DNA from: Hominisplanchenecus_A murintestinalis
GTDB lineage: Bacteria; Bacillota; Clostridia; Lachnospirales; Lachnospiraceae
NCBI RefSeq assembly: GCF_943193015.1
Contig: NZ_CALPCM010000073.1
Location: forward strand, 1 to 7,322
Length of the DNA: 7,322 bases
Reading direction: 5' to 3'
The position numbers and the translations under genes are program-made. A model generated the notes under the pieces. The model searched no databases, was not told the DNA's origin, and worked only from the letters and a program-made list of their open reading frames with translations. Of this stretch, positions 1 through 5,635 are shown piece after piece (positions within the stretch are counted from its first letter, which is position 1; each line of letters begins with the position of its first letter).

Positions 1-66
1 TGGCTCATTCATCTGAGATATGTAACTAAAAAATCCTTGAAAAATAAGGAAAAAAGACTTGACTAA
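1..66 (+). pseudogene. Probable out-of-frame N-terminal piece of the integrase
   Basis: The frame beginning at base 1 is open until a TAA at 64-66 and ends in K-R-L-D (52-63). The intact integrase frame reopens at 71 with G-G-L-T-V-K-T-V-R-D. In related integrases I know, a stretch like RLD-GK-GGLS-KTVRDI is continuous, so these two pieces fit together if seven bases (64-70, which contain two stop codons) replaced six. That suggests a small insertion and loss of the reading frame in the core-binding domain. The upstream part of the gene lies outside the window. The resemblance is short and remembered, not searched, so this is a tentative reading. Confidence 0.4.
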
Positions 67-106
67 ATAGGGAGGTTTAACGGTAAAAACTGTTCGTGAT
101 ATTATT

Positions 107-805
107 TTGGTTCTTCGATTAGCTATGGAGTATGCTTATAAGCAGAAAGTAATTCCGTTGCTTAATTGGGAGTTGATTGAATATCCGAAGGATAACTCAT
201 CACATAGGGTTATTTCTCTAAATAAAGACGATGAGCAAAAGCTGATTCAGTGTATATATATGCATATGAATCGTAAGTCCACCGGGATTCTGATTGCTCT
301 TTTTACTGGTTTACGTATTGGCGAGCTATGTGGATTACAGATGAAAGACATTTCTCTTTCAGATAAGACAATATCTGTTAATAAGACGGTTCAAAGAATA
401 TATGACAAGAAAAGTAAACAATCATATGTTCATATCGGACCGCCTAAGTCAACTTCATCTGAAAGAATAATACCTATCCCCTCATTATTAGCAAATGTCA
501 TTATGAAGTATTATACTGATAATCCCAATGATTATTATTTGACAGGAAAGAGAAAGCCGACAGAACCAAGAACCTATCGCCAATATTTTACAAGATTCTT
601 AAAGCGATATGACATGCCTAAAATATGTTTCCATGAATTAAGACATACTTTCGCAGTGCGAGCTATTGAAATTTCTGATTTTGATATAAAATCTTTATCA
701 GAAATACTTGGTCATAAAAATGTTTCATTTACTCTCAATGTATATGGAAAGGCAAATATGCAGCAAAAGATTAAATGCATGAATCTTCTTAATGAACTCT
801 TGTAA
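107..805 (+). CDS. Tyrosine recombinase/integrase, catalytic domain, N-terminally truncated
   Basis: This encodes the C-terminal part of a phage or integrative-element integrase, the enzyme that cuts and rejoins att sites through a phosphotyrosine link. Counting from the TTG at 107 (232 aa), the catalytic set is complete: Arg70 in TGLRIGEL, the beta-hairpin Lys114 in PPKSTSSER, His176 and Arg179 in HELRH, His203 in LGH and the nucleophile Tyr213 in NVYG. Residues 1-20 look like the last helix of the core-binding domain. The frame is open back to 71 and those extra codons (GGLTVKTVRDI) also look like integrase, so TTG 107 is probably not the natural start; a GGAGG at 71-75 lies too far upstream of it. 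Full-length relatives have about 370-400 residues, so the arm-binding domain and most of the core-binding domain are missing or out of frame (see 1-66). The enzyme is probably inactive and marks the edge of a decayed mobile element. Confidence 0.88.
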   Translation: MVLRLAMEYAYKQKVIPLLNWELIEYPKDNSSHRVISLNKDDEQKLIQCIYMHMNRKSTGILIALFTGLRIGELCGLQMKDISLSDKTISVNKTVQRIYDKKSKQSYVHIGPPKSTSSERIIPIPSLLANVIMKYYTDNPNDYYLTGKRKPTEPRTYRQYFTRFLKRYDMPKICFHELRHTFAVRAIEISDFDIKSLSEILGHKNVSFTLNVYGKANMQQKIKCMNLLNELL

Positions 806-830
806 TTGATAAGTACTCGGGTTAAAAAAG

Positions 831-857
831 GGCTGTTATAACAAAGTTGTAGCAGCC
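831..857 (-). terminator. Hairpin terminator, best oriented for the minus strand
   Basis: GGCTG-TTATAAC (831-842) pairs with GTTGTAG-CAGCC (846-857) around an AAA loop, giving a 12 bp stem with two G-T wobbles on the + strand. On the + strand it is followed by TGATTAATAATT, a poor U-tract. On the minus strand the stem is followed by CTTTTTT (complement of 825-831), a typical intrinsic terminator tail. It could still act weakly as the end of the integrase transcript. No minus-strand gene is visible that would use it. Confidence 0.6.
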
Positions 858-946
858 TGATTAATAATTGGAAACGCGGATACTAACAAAGAGTATTGAT
901 AAGAAATTGAATTTTAATGCAGGGTCTATTATTTATAATTTTCTTA

Positions 947-975
947 TTGTAAATAATTAGATAAAAGCTTATAAT
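947..975 (+). promoter_or_regulatory. Orphan sigma-A-type promoter candidate
   Basis: TTGTAA at 947-952 and a perfect TATAAT at 970-975 are separated by 17 bases, the ideal spacing. The next likely gene starts at 1222, so transcription from here would give a leader of about 240 bases or a short non-coding RNA. In DNA this AT-rich a chance match is quite possible. Confidence 0.35.
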
Positions 976-1137
976 ATAAAAATATAAATGTTGAATAGAA
1001 AATAGAACGAAAATGAATGTGGGAACTATTATGACGATGGATGAAATGTGAAGGTTGTATCTATTTTACTGAGTCATTGTAATGATGATTTTTAAAAAAC
1101 AGAAATTATTTAGAATTTGCTGATTTGAATAAATGGC

Positions 1138-1152
1138 CAATGTGAAACATTG
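1138..1152. repeat. Inverted repeat upstream of the helicase-nuclease promoter
   Basis: CAATGT and ACATTG form a perfect 6 bp inverted repeat around GAA. An overlapping GTGA...TCAC pair (1142-1145 and 1155-1158) makes a nested second symmetry. It lies immediately upstream of the -35 region of the candidate promoter at 1159-1187, so it is a possible operator. No regulator gene is adjacent. Confidence 0.35.
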
Positions 1153-1158
1153 TGTCAC

Positions 1159-1187
1159 TAACATTATTACAGTTATGGTGCTATAGT
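1159..1187 (+). promoter_or_regulatory. Probable extended -10 promoter of the helicase-nuclease gene
   Basis: The -10 is TATAGT at 1182-1187, preceded by TG at 1179-1180 (extended -10, TGC-TATAGT). The sequence 17 bases upstream, TAACAT at 1159-1164, is a poor -35, as is common with extended -10 promoters. It would give a leader of roughly 28 bases before the start at 1222, with AGGAGG at about 1210-1215. Confidence 0.5.
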
Positions 1188-1221
1188 AAAGTTTCAGAGT
1201 TAAAAAACAGGAGGAATTATA

Positions 1222-3735
1222 ATGATGGATTTACTTTCAAAATTAAGTGGCACTTCAAAGAGTAAAGCTATTGATCCGCGCGAGATTTTTATGTCGTTGC
1301 CTGCTAGAGACAGGCAATATGAGTATCCTCGTGATGTTCAATCTGAGGTGTGGAAAAAGTGGTTTGAAAAACGTGAGCAAAAGAATGCTGTTATTAAAAT
1401 GAATACTGGAAGTGGAAAAACAGTTGTTGGATTGATGATTTTGCAAAGTTGTCTGAATGAGGGAAAAGGACCAGCTGTGTATGTTGTTCCAGACAAGTAT
1501 TTGGCAGTACAAGTCTGTAATGAAGCCAAGAAATTGGGTATTCTTGCAGTCTCAGATCAGGATGATTATAATTACACAGAAAATAGAGCGATTCTGGTAA
1601 TTCCGATTCATAAATTAGTTAATGGTAGAAGCGTCTTCGGAATGCGTAATTCAAATCCTAATTATCCTATAGGTAGTATTTTGATTGATGATATTCATGC
1701 ATGTATGGATACTATAACGTCCCAGTTTTCTCTGCACATACCTTATAGACATGAATTGTATTCCCAAATAATAGATCTGTTTGCTGATGCATGGAGAACT
1801 TATGACGAAACTGCATATATAAATATTGTTGAAATGCAGGATCCAAAGAAGAATGCACTGCTCCCTTTTTGGATTTGGCAGGATAAACAAACAGAGATTT
1901 ACCGACTTTTGAGACAGTATGAGAATACTGAAGAAGACAACCAGTTTGTATTTTTTAATCTGCCTTTGCTTGCAGATTGTTTTGCTCTTTGTAATTGTAC
2001 GGTAACTGCACAATCAATAGAAATATCACCTAAAGGTATCCCTATTTCCAAGATAAAAAGTTTTGATAATGCTACAAGAAGAATCTATATGAGTGCAACT
2101 CTTGCGGATGATAGTATTTTTGTGTCAGCATTAGGATTAAAAAAAGATGACGTTACCAATATTATTACACCTGATAAGGCAAATGATATAGGTGATAGAC
2201 TTATTCTTTTTCCACAGCATTTGAATAGCAACATAACAGATGATGAAATTAAAGAAAAAATAGTATTGTTGTCTGAACGATATAATGTTTTGATTATAGT
2301 ATCATCAAGAGAACGAGGGAAATTCTGGGATGGTACAGAAAAGAATATAATTGATAAAGAAAATATTGAAAAAATAGTAAAAGAACTCAAACAAAGGCAT
2401 GTGGGGCTTGTAATATTAGTTAATAGATATGATGGCATTGATTTACCGGATGATGCCTGTAGATTGCTTGTGATTGATGGCTTGCCACCACTTCGGAGTG
2501 AGTATGATAAGTATGTACAAAGCATAAATCCGGGAAGCACTCTGTTGCTACGGGAGCAAATGCAAAGAATAGAACAAGGAATGGGCAGAGGTGTTCGCTC
2601 AAATAGTGATTCATGCTGTATTGTTTTAATGGGAAGTAAATTAGCAGATGTTTTGTTGCGAAATAAGGGATCATCGTTTTTTAGTAAGGCTACAATGGAG
2701 CAGTATCAGCTTTCCAAGGAGTTGTGTGATTTGCTTATGCAGGAAAACTCTACGCCATCTATTGATGAGATATTTGCGTTAGCAAATTTCTCATTGAATA
2801 GACAAATTGAATGGATACAGAAAAGTAGAGAACGTCTTTCGAATATTGTTTATGAAACAGTTTCGAGTATTAGTGATACTACAGTGGCATTAAGATTAGC
2901 TTTTGAATTTGCATGCTGCTGTCAGTGGAAGAATGCTGCTGGTGAAATTAGCAATGCGGCCAACAATGAACTAGATGAAAAAAATTGCGGTTACTTGATG
3001 CAGATAAAGGCAGAATATACTAATTTTTACGATAAGATAAAAGCTCAACAAATACTTCTGTCGGCAAGAAAACTCAACGGAGGAGTGCTTATTCCTATGG
3101 AGGGGATTCAATATGATAAATCATTAAACAGTAAGGAACAGGCGAAAGGTGTAAAAGAATATTTTGTTAATGTTAGTGATAATCCTAATGAATGTATTAT
3201 ACATATCAATTCAGTCCTTGATATGCTGTCTTTTTCGCCGGATGCAAACGAGTTTGAGAGGGCATTGATGGAAGCAGGTGAGATATTGGGCTTTGATTCA
3301 TCCCGTCCAGATAAGGCAACTTCTGGTAAAGGACCAGACAATTTATGGGCAATAGGAGATAATAAGTATTTGGTTATTGAATGCAAAAGTGGTGCTGTAT
3401 GTGAAACTATTTCAAAAGACTACTGTAATCAATTAGGTGGTTCTGAACGCTGGTTTAAAGCGGAATATGGAAATGGATATCAATGTGTACCTGTTATAAT
3501 ACATCCATCATCTGTTTTGGATTCTCTTGCAACTCAGGTACAGGGAATGAAAATAATAACTCCGGAATTACTGGATAAAATGAAAAAGCAGATAAAGAGT
3601 TTTTCGGCTGAACTGATTCAGAATGTGGATTTGCAGGATGAGGATAAAATTAATGCTTTGCTTGTATTATATAAATTACGCGGACGGGATATTGTAAATG
3701 AATACATGACTGACATTACCGGATTTTCTTCATAA
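1222..3735 (+). CDS. Helicase-nuclease fusion: XPD/DinG-like SF2 helicase with C-terminal PD-(D/E)XK nuclease
   Basis: This 837-residue cytoplasmic protein should unwind or translocate on nucleic acid and cut it. Helicase motifs in order: Walker A TGSGKT (62-67), Walker B as DDIH (156-159) in place of DEAH, SAT (291-293), a motif V-like stretch NRYDGIDLP (401-409) and motif VI QGMGRGVR (452-459). The last two are the form seen in XPD/DinG relatives. The four-cysteine iron-sulphur site of XPD is not visible. The 131 residues between DDIH and SAT leave room for an arch-like insertion. After a helical middle region (about 490-640) comes a nuclease core: Glu679 region, GPD (Asp706), then a beta strand ending in ECK (Glu720, Lys722), with Gln736 in CNQLGGS. 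The start is supported by AGGAGG seven bases upstream. The gene stands alone with its own promoter beside an integrase remnant. Defence against phage or plasmids is the most likely role, inferred from architecture and context; a repair role cannot be excluded. Confidence 0.88.
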   Translation: MMDLLSKLSGTSKSKAIDPREIFMSLPARDRQYEYPRDVQSEVWKKWFEKREQKNAVIKMNTGSGKTVVGLMILQSCLNEGKGPAVYVVPDKYLAVQVCNEAKKLGILAVSDQDDYNYTENRAILVIPIHKLVNGRSVFGMRNSNPNYPIGSILIDDIHACMDTITSQFSLHIPYRHELYSQIIDLFADAWRTYDETAYINIVEMQDPKKNALLPFWIWQDKQTEIYRLLRQYENTEEDNQFVFFNLPLLADCFALCNCTVTAQSIEISPKGIPISKIKSFDNATRRIYMSATLADDSIFVSALGLKKDDVTNIITPDKANDIGDRLILFPQHLNSNITDDEIKEKIVLLSERYNVLIIVSSRERGKFWDGTEKNIIDKENIEKIVKELKQRHVGLVILVNRYDGIDLPDDACRLLVIDGLPPLRSEYDKYVQSINPGSTLLLREQMQRIEQGMGRGVRSNSDSCCIVLMGSKLADVLLRNKGSSFFSKATMEQYQLSKELCDLLMQENSTPSIDEIFALANFSLNRQIEWIQKSRERLSNIVYETVSSISDTTVALRLAFEFACCCQWKNAAGEISNAANNELDEKNCGYLMQIKAEYTNFYDKIKAQQILLSARKLNGGVLIPMEGIQYDKSLNSKEQAKGVKEYFVNVSDNPNECIIHINSVLDMLSFSPDANEFERALMEAGEILGFDSSRPDKATSGKGPDNLWAIGDNKYLVIECKSGAVCETISKDYCNQLGGSERWFKAEYGNGYQCVPVIIHPSSVLDSLATQVQGMKIITPELLDKMKKQIKSFSAELIQNVDLQDEDKINALLVLYKLRGRDIVNEYMTDITGFSS

Positions 3736-4004
3736 ATGAAGATCCTCTGGATTTAATTATACGGTTAAGGTGGTTATCACCAAAGAGGAGAATAAGATAA
3801 TTGATAGTTTTGTCAATGAGGAAACATCAAATGACGCGAAAAAATTTTCTACAAGGACAAGAATCAAGATAATAAGGAGAAAAGGAAGATGATATTATGG
3901 GAAAAAATAATTAACTTACGGACTTACGGATTGGCAAAAATCTATCCGTGTCAACCCCACAGACACATATTATAATAGAGGTAAAGAAAGGGGGAATTAT
4001 TATT
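3736..4004 (+). other. Intergenic stretch with promoter and weak small-ORF signals
   Basis: A 40-codon frame from GTG at 3770 to the TGA at 3890-3892 has a mixed, hydrophilic, Lys/Arg-rich tail (ending RIKIIRRKGR), but it lacks a good ribosome binding site. A second tiny frame of 28 codons (ATG 3889, stop 3973-3975) follows AAGGAG-like bases and overlaps the downstream promoter. Neither is recognised and both may be chance. An 8-base tandem duplication ACTTACGG x2 occupies 3914-3929. ACGGAT (3926-3931) and ATCCGT (3944-3949) form a 6 bp stem just upstream of and into the -35. Confidence 0.4.
3948..3976 (+). promoter_or_regulatory. Promoter of the Rpn-type nuclease gene
   Basis: GTGTCA (3948-3953, four of six matches to TTGACA) and a perfect TATAAT (3971-3976) are 17 bases apart. 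Transcription would start near 3983, about 20 bases before the ATG at 4005, with the G-rich Shine-Dalgarno AGGGGG at 3989-3994. The 3' arm of a 6 bp inverted repeat (3944-3949) touches the -35, so repression here is conceivable. Confidence 0.6.
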
Positions 4005-4804
4005 ATGGAAGAAGCTTTTGAGGAATTGCAAATCAAGGATGATTTCATGTTTAGTGTTATCATGAGAAATCCGAAGTTTTGCAAACCTTTTTAGAACGGA
4101 TATTTGGCATCCAGATATCCCGTATTGAATATCCGAAGTCGCAGGAGACAATAGATATTTCTGCGGATGCAAAAAGTGTACGCTTGGATATCTATGTGGA
4201 GGATGGAAAAGAAACCGTTTATAATATTGAAATGCAGACAACAGAGAATAGAAATGCTCCCAAGAGAACAAGATATTATCAAGGGATGATAGATTTGAAT
4301 ATCTTGGAAAAAGGGGACAATTACAAAAATTTGAAACGCAGTTTTGTCATTTTTGTATGTACCTTTGATTTGTTTGGCGAAGGGCGGCACATTTACACCT
4401 TTGAAAATCGTTGTATTCAAAATCTGGATTTAGGTCTTGGAGATGATACAACGAAGATTATTTTAAATACGAAGGGTACTATGGACGATGTTACGCTGGA
4501 AATGAAAAAGTTACTTGATTTTATTGACGGTAAAGAACCGGAGGATGACTTTACCAGAGAATTAGATGAGGCAGTACAGTCTGTCAGAAAAAATGAGAAA
4601 TGGAGGCTGGATTATATGACTTTGCAGATGAATTATCAGGAAAAATATGAACAGGGATATGATGAGGGAGATAGAAAAAGAGCAATCTCTGTAGCAATGA
4701 GGATGATAGAAGATGGAGATTTGCTATTGGAAAAAGTTGCAATGTATTCTGGACTCACTCTGGAACAGGTGCTTGAATTGGAAAAAGAATTGCAGCCAGT
4801 GTAA
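4005..4804 (+). pseudogene. Rpn-family PD-(D/E)XK nuclease, frameshifted
   Basis: This belongs to the Rpn/PDDEXK_2 family (recombination-promoting nuclease, often labelled putative transposase), Mg-dependent DNA nucleases linked to recombination and to phage defence. Translation starts at ATG 4005 (MEEAFEELQIKDDFMF, the classic N-terminus) behind AGGGGG, but meets TAG at codon 30 (4092-4094). The sequence resumes one frame back and runs to TAA 4802-4804. The T run 4088-4092 has five T; six would restore ...CKPFLERIFGI and a 266-residue protein, normal for the family. In restored numbering the catalytic residues are Asp62 (RLDIY), Glu76 and Gln78 (IEMQ). The C-terminus is a charged, helical tail. 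Everything else is undamaged, so the break is recent, a sequencing error, or tolerated by -1 slippage on TTT before the stop. A TTG at 4079 in the downstream frame has no ribosome binding site and is not a convincing start. Confidence 0.88.
4616..4804 (+). CDS. Possible internally initiated C-terminal Rpn fragment (62 aa)
   Basis: Inside the Rpn gene, ATG 4616 is in the nuclease frame and is preceded by GGAGG (4602-4606) with a nine-base spacer, a better initiation signal than most true starts here. It would yield the final 62 residues, MTLQMNYQEKYEQG to LEKELQPV, acidic and helical, without any of the nuclease core. For E. coli Rpn proteins, small proteins made from inside the gene have been reported to bind and inhibit the full nuclease; this fragment has the same position and size range. 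It lies beyond the frameshift and is unaffected by it. Its expression is inferred from the signal alone, and the GGAGG could be chance coding for W-R. Confidence 0.35.
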   Translation: MTLQMNYQEKYEQGYDEGDRKRAISVAMRMIEDGDLLLEKVAMYSGLTLEQVLELEKELQPV

Positions 4805-4950
4805 TGCTTGCTTTTTGAACGATAAAGATTCCAGTATTTAAAGATATGTAGTATATGTATGAACCCAGATAAGGAGAAAACTTAAAATTGTGTTTAAGAC
4901 AGCAGACATAATAAGGTGGAGAGAATAATCTTATTTGGAGGAATTACAAA

Positions 4951-5325
4951 ATGGCAAAATCATTTTTTGAGGAAATGGGCGGCAGATACGAAAAGCAGGG
5001 AGATTATCTAATTCCATGTATAGCTTTACCAGCCGAAGAAGAACAGCTGATAGGCACATGGGGACAGCGGCACTTGGACTATCTGAAACAGTACCGTAAG
5101 GTTACATACACCAATCTTCTCACAAGCGGCAGGCTGAATACATACCTTGCCGACATTGACAGGCAGGCGCAGGAACGCTTGGAATGGCTCGTAGAGGGCA
5201 TGAAACAGGCACAAGGCATAACGGAACAGCTAAAGGCTGAAAATGCGTTAGAATGGACAGGAAGAATGAATAACATAAGGGCTTGTGCAATGGAGATTGT
5301 GAATGAGGAAATAATCTACGCATAA
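4951..5325 (+). CDS. tnpV: TnpV-like transposon-encoded protein
   Basis: This 124-residue protein resembles the TnpV family, first named from the clostridial transposon Tn4451 and common in Firmicute integrative elements. Its molecular role is not established; it is not a transposase with a known catalytic site. Recognisable family traits are Y-x-K-x-GDYLIP near the N-terminus (13-22), a central helix with LADIDRQAQERLEWL (66-80) and the signature MNNIR (106-110) leading to an NE-x-x-Y-type end. The length is normal, so it looks intact. The start at 4951 follows GGAGG (4937-4941) at nine bases; a second ATG at 4975 has its GAGG too close. The gene is clearly richer in G+C than the genes on either side, which suggests a separate origin. 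Its stop is about 20 bases before an IS end, so it sits at a junction between mobile segments. Confidence 0.85.
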   Translation: MAKSFFEEMGGRYEKQGDYLIPCIALPAEEEQLIGTWGQRHLDYLKQYRKVTYTNLLTSGRLNTYLADIDRQAQERLEWLVEGMKQAQGITEQLKAENALEWTGRMNNIRACAMEIVNEEIIYA

Positions 5326-5351
5326 CAGACAGGCGGCAGAGGGTTGATATG

Positions 5352-5408
5352 CTCCCCATAGAGTAGACGCTCGAAAAAACAAAAATTTCGAGACTACACT
5401 ATGGGGAG
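5352..5408 (+). promoter_or_regulatory. Hairpin sequestering the transposase ribosome binding site
   Basis: CTCCCCATAG (5352-5361) pairs with CTATGGGGAG (5399-5408). After an A-A mismatch, 5363-5366 pairs with 5394-5397; after a small internal loop, CTCGAAA (5370-5376) pairs with TTTCGAG (5386-5392). That is 21 base pairs closed by an A-rich loop. The Shine-Dalgarno GGGGAG (5403-5408) for the ATG at 5416 is entirely in the 3' arm, so RNA read in from outside the element should be poorly translated. Confidence 0.7.
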
Positions 5409-5415
5409 TGATTTT

Positions 5416-5610
5416 ATGGGCAAAAAGGAATTTACAATTGAAGAGAAGATTGAAGCAATAGAACTTCATATTCATGACGGGATGGGATACGGAGCGATAT
5501 CGGATAGGTATCTTTCAGATTTGGATATAAAAAGATATGAAGTATGCAATGAATTCCGTAGCAGTAGCAGCATTGTGAAATTGCAGTTATCACTTTATCT
5601 TTTCATTTGA
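5416..5610 (+). pseudogene. Truncated IS3-like transposase OrfA
   Basis: The frame starts MGKKEFTIEEKIEAIELHI and continues GMGYGAISDRY, the first helices of the helix-turn-helix domain of IS3-family OrfA proteins (normally around 90-180 residues depending on the group). After about residue 31-35 the expected second half of the helix-turn-helix is not recognisable; the rest (to residue 64) looks like chance reading of unrelated DNA and ends in a TGA that lies within the -35 box of the next operon. ATG 5416 is preferred over the in-frame ATG 5401, because GGGGAG (5403-5408) is correctly placed only for the former. It has no OrfB partner and can have no transposition activity. Confidence 0.65.
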
Positions 5611-5635
5611 CAAATTAAAAAATTTCAAGTATAAT
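5607..5635 (+). promoter_or_regulatory. Consensus promoter of the TetR operon
   Basis: TTGACA (5607-5612) and TATAAT (5630-5635) are both perfect and 17 bases apart, the strongest promoter in the window. The start of transcription should fall near 5642, inside the operator repeats, leaving a leader of about 30 bases with GGAGGG (5663-5668) before ATG 5672. Such a promoter makes sense only if it is held off by a repressor. Confidence 0.88.

Larger units (their letters stand above)
806..1221. other. Gene-free gap between integrase and helicase-nuclease gene
   Basis: No credible coding sequence is present in these 416 bases; both strands are dense in stops and very AT-rich. The gap holds a strong hairpin (831-857), an isolated promoter-like sequence (947-975), a small palindrome TCATTGTAATGA (1074-1085), an inverted repeat (1138-1152) and a promoter next to the following gene (1159-1187). 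An integrase attachment site would be expected in this sort of place, but no second copy of a core sequence was recognised within the window. Confidence 0.6.
5345..5610 (+). mobile_element. Left-end remnant of an IS3-like insertion sequence
   Basis: The tip TGATATGCTCCCC (5345-5357), followed by TAGAGTAGAC, matches the start of the second element at 7241 and has the general IS3-family look (5'-TG tip, run of C, then a GTAGAC-like block). It leads through a hairpin into the beginning of a transposase frame. Only the left end is present: no right inverted repeat (GGGGAGCATATCA) was found downstream. The boundary of the remnant is uncertain, somewhere between about 5500 and the promoter at 5607. 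Confidence 0.6.

Noticed and set aside
806..1221. Integrase attachment core or tRNA gene
   Set aside because: No tRNA-like cloverleaf and no repeated core sequence could be found within the window.
1255..1529. Two overlapping minus-strand open frames of 85 and 63 codons
   Set aside because: Both lie inside the helicase domain coding sequence, where the + strand motifs are unambiguous; no ribosome binding site or recognisable protein.
1651..2674. Three minus-strand open frames of 84-151 codons
   Set aside because: They are opposite to conserved helicase motifs (DDIH, SAT, motif VI) and are rich in Ser/Leu/Ile and Phe, as expected from antisense reading of coding DNA.
3914..3949. Tandem ACTTACGG and nearby inverted repeat as a CRISPR-like or integron site
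   Set aside because: Only two 8-base units without spacers and a weak stem; at most a small operator.
4079..4081. TTG 4079 as the true start of the Rpn nuclease
   Set aside because: No Shine-Dalgarno precedes it, and the normal N-terminus with promoter and ribosome binding site exists at 4005 in the other frame.
3951..4420. Minus-strand frames of 106 and 109 codons opposite the Rpn gene
   Set aside because: Antisense shadows of a recognisable nuclease gene, without start signals.
4802..4830. Terminator after the Rpn gene (GCTTGCTTTTT)
   Set aside because: The T-tract is present but the bases before it do not form a stem of useful length.
4907..4912. CATAAT as a -10 for the tnpV gene
   Set aside because: The only -35-like TTGTGT (4888-4893) is 13 bases away, too short for a usual promoter.
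4910..4935. AATAAG...CTTATT stem before tnpV
   Set aside because: Only 6 AT-rich base pairs with a 14-base loop, not stable enough to call an attenuator.
5026..5475. Four minus-strand frames opposite tnpV and the IS end
   Set aside because: Different frames of the same antisense stretch with no family resemblance; the GC-rich + strand gene explains them.
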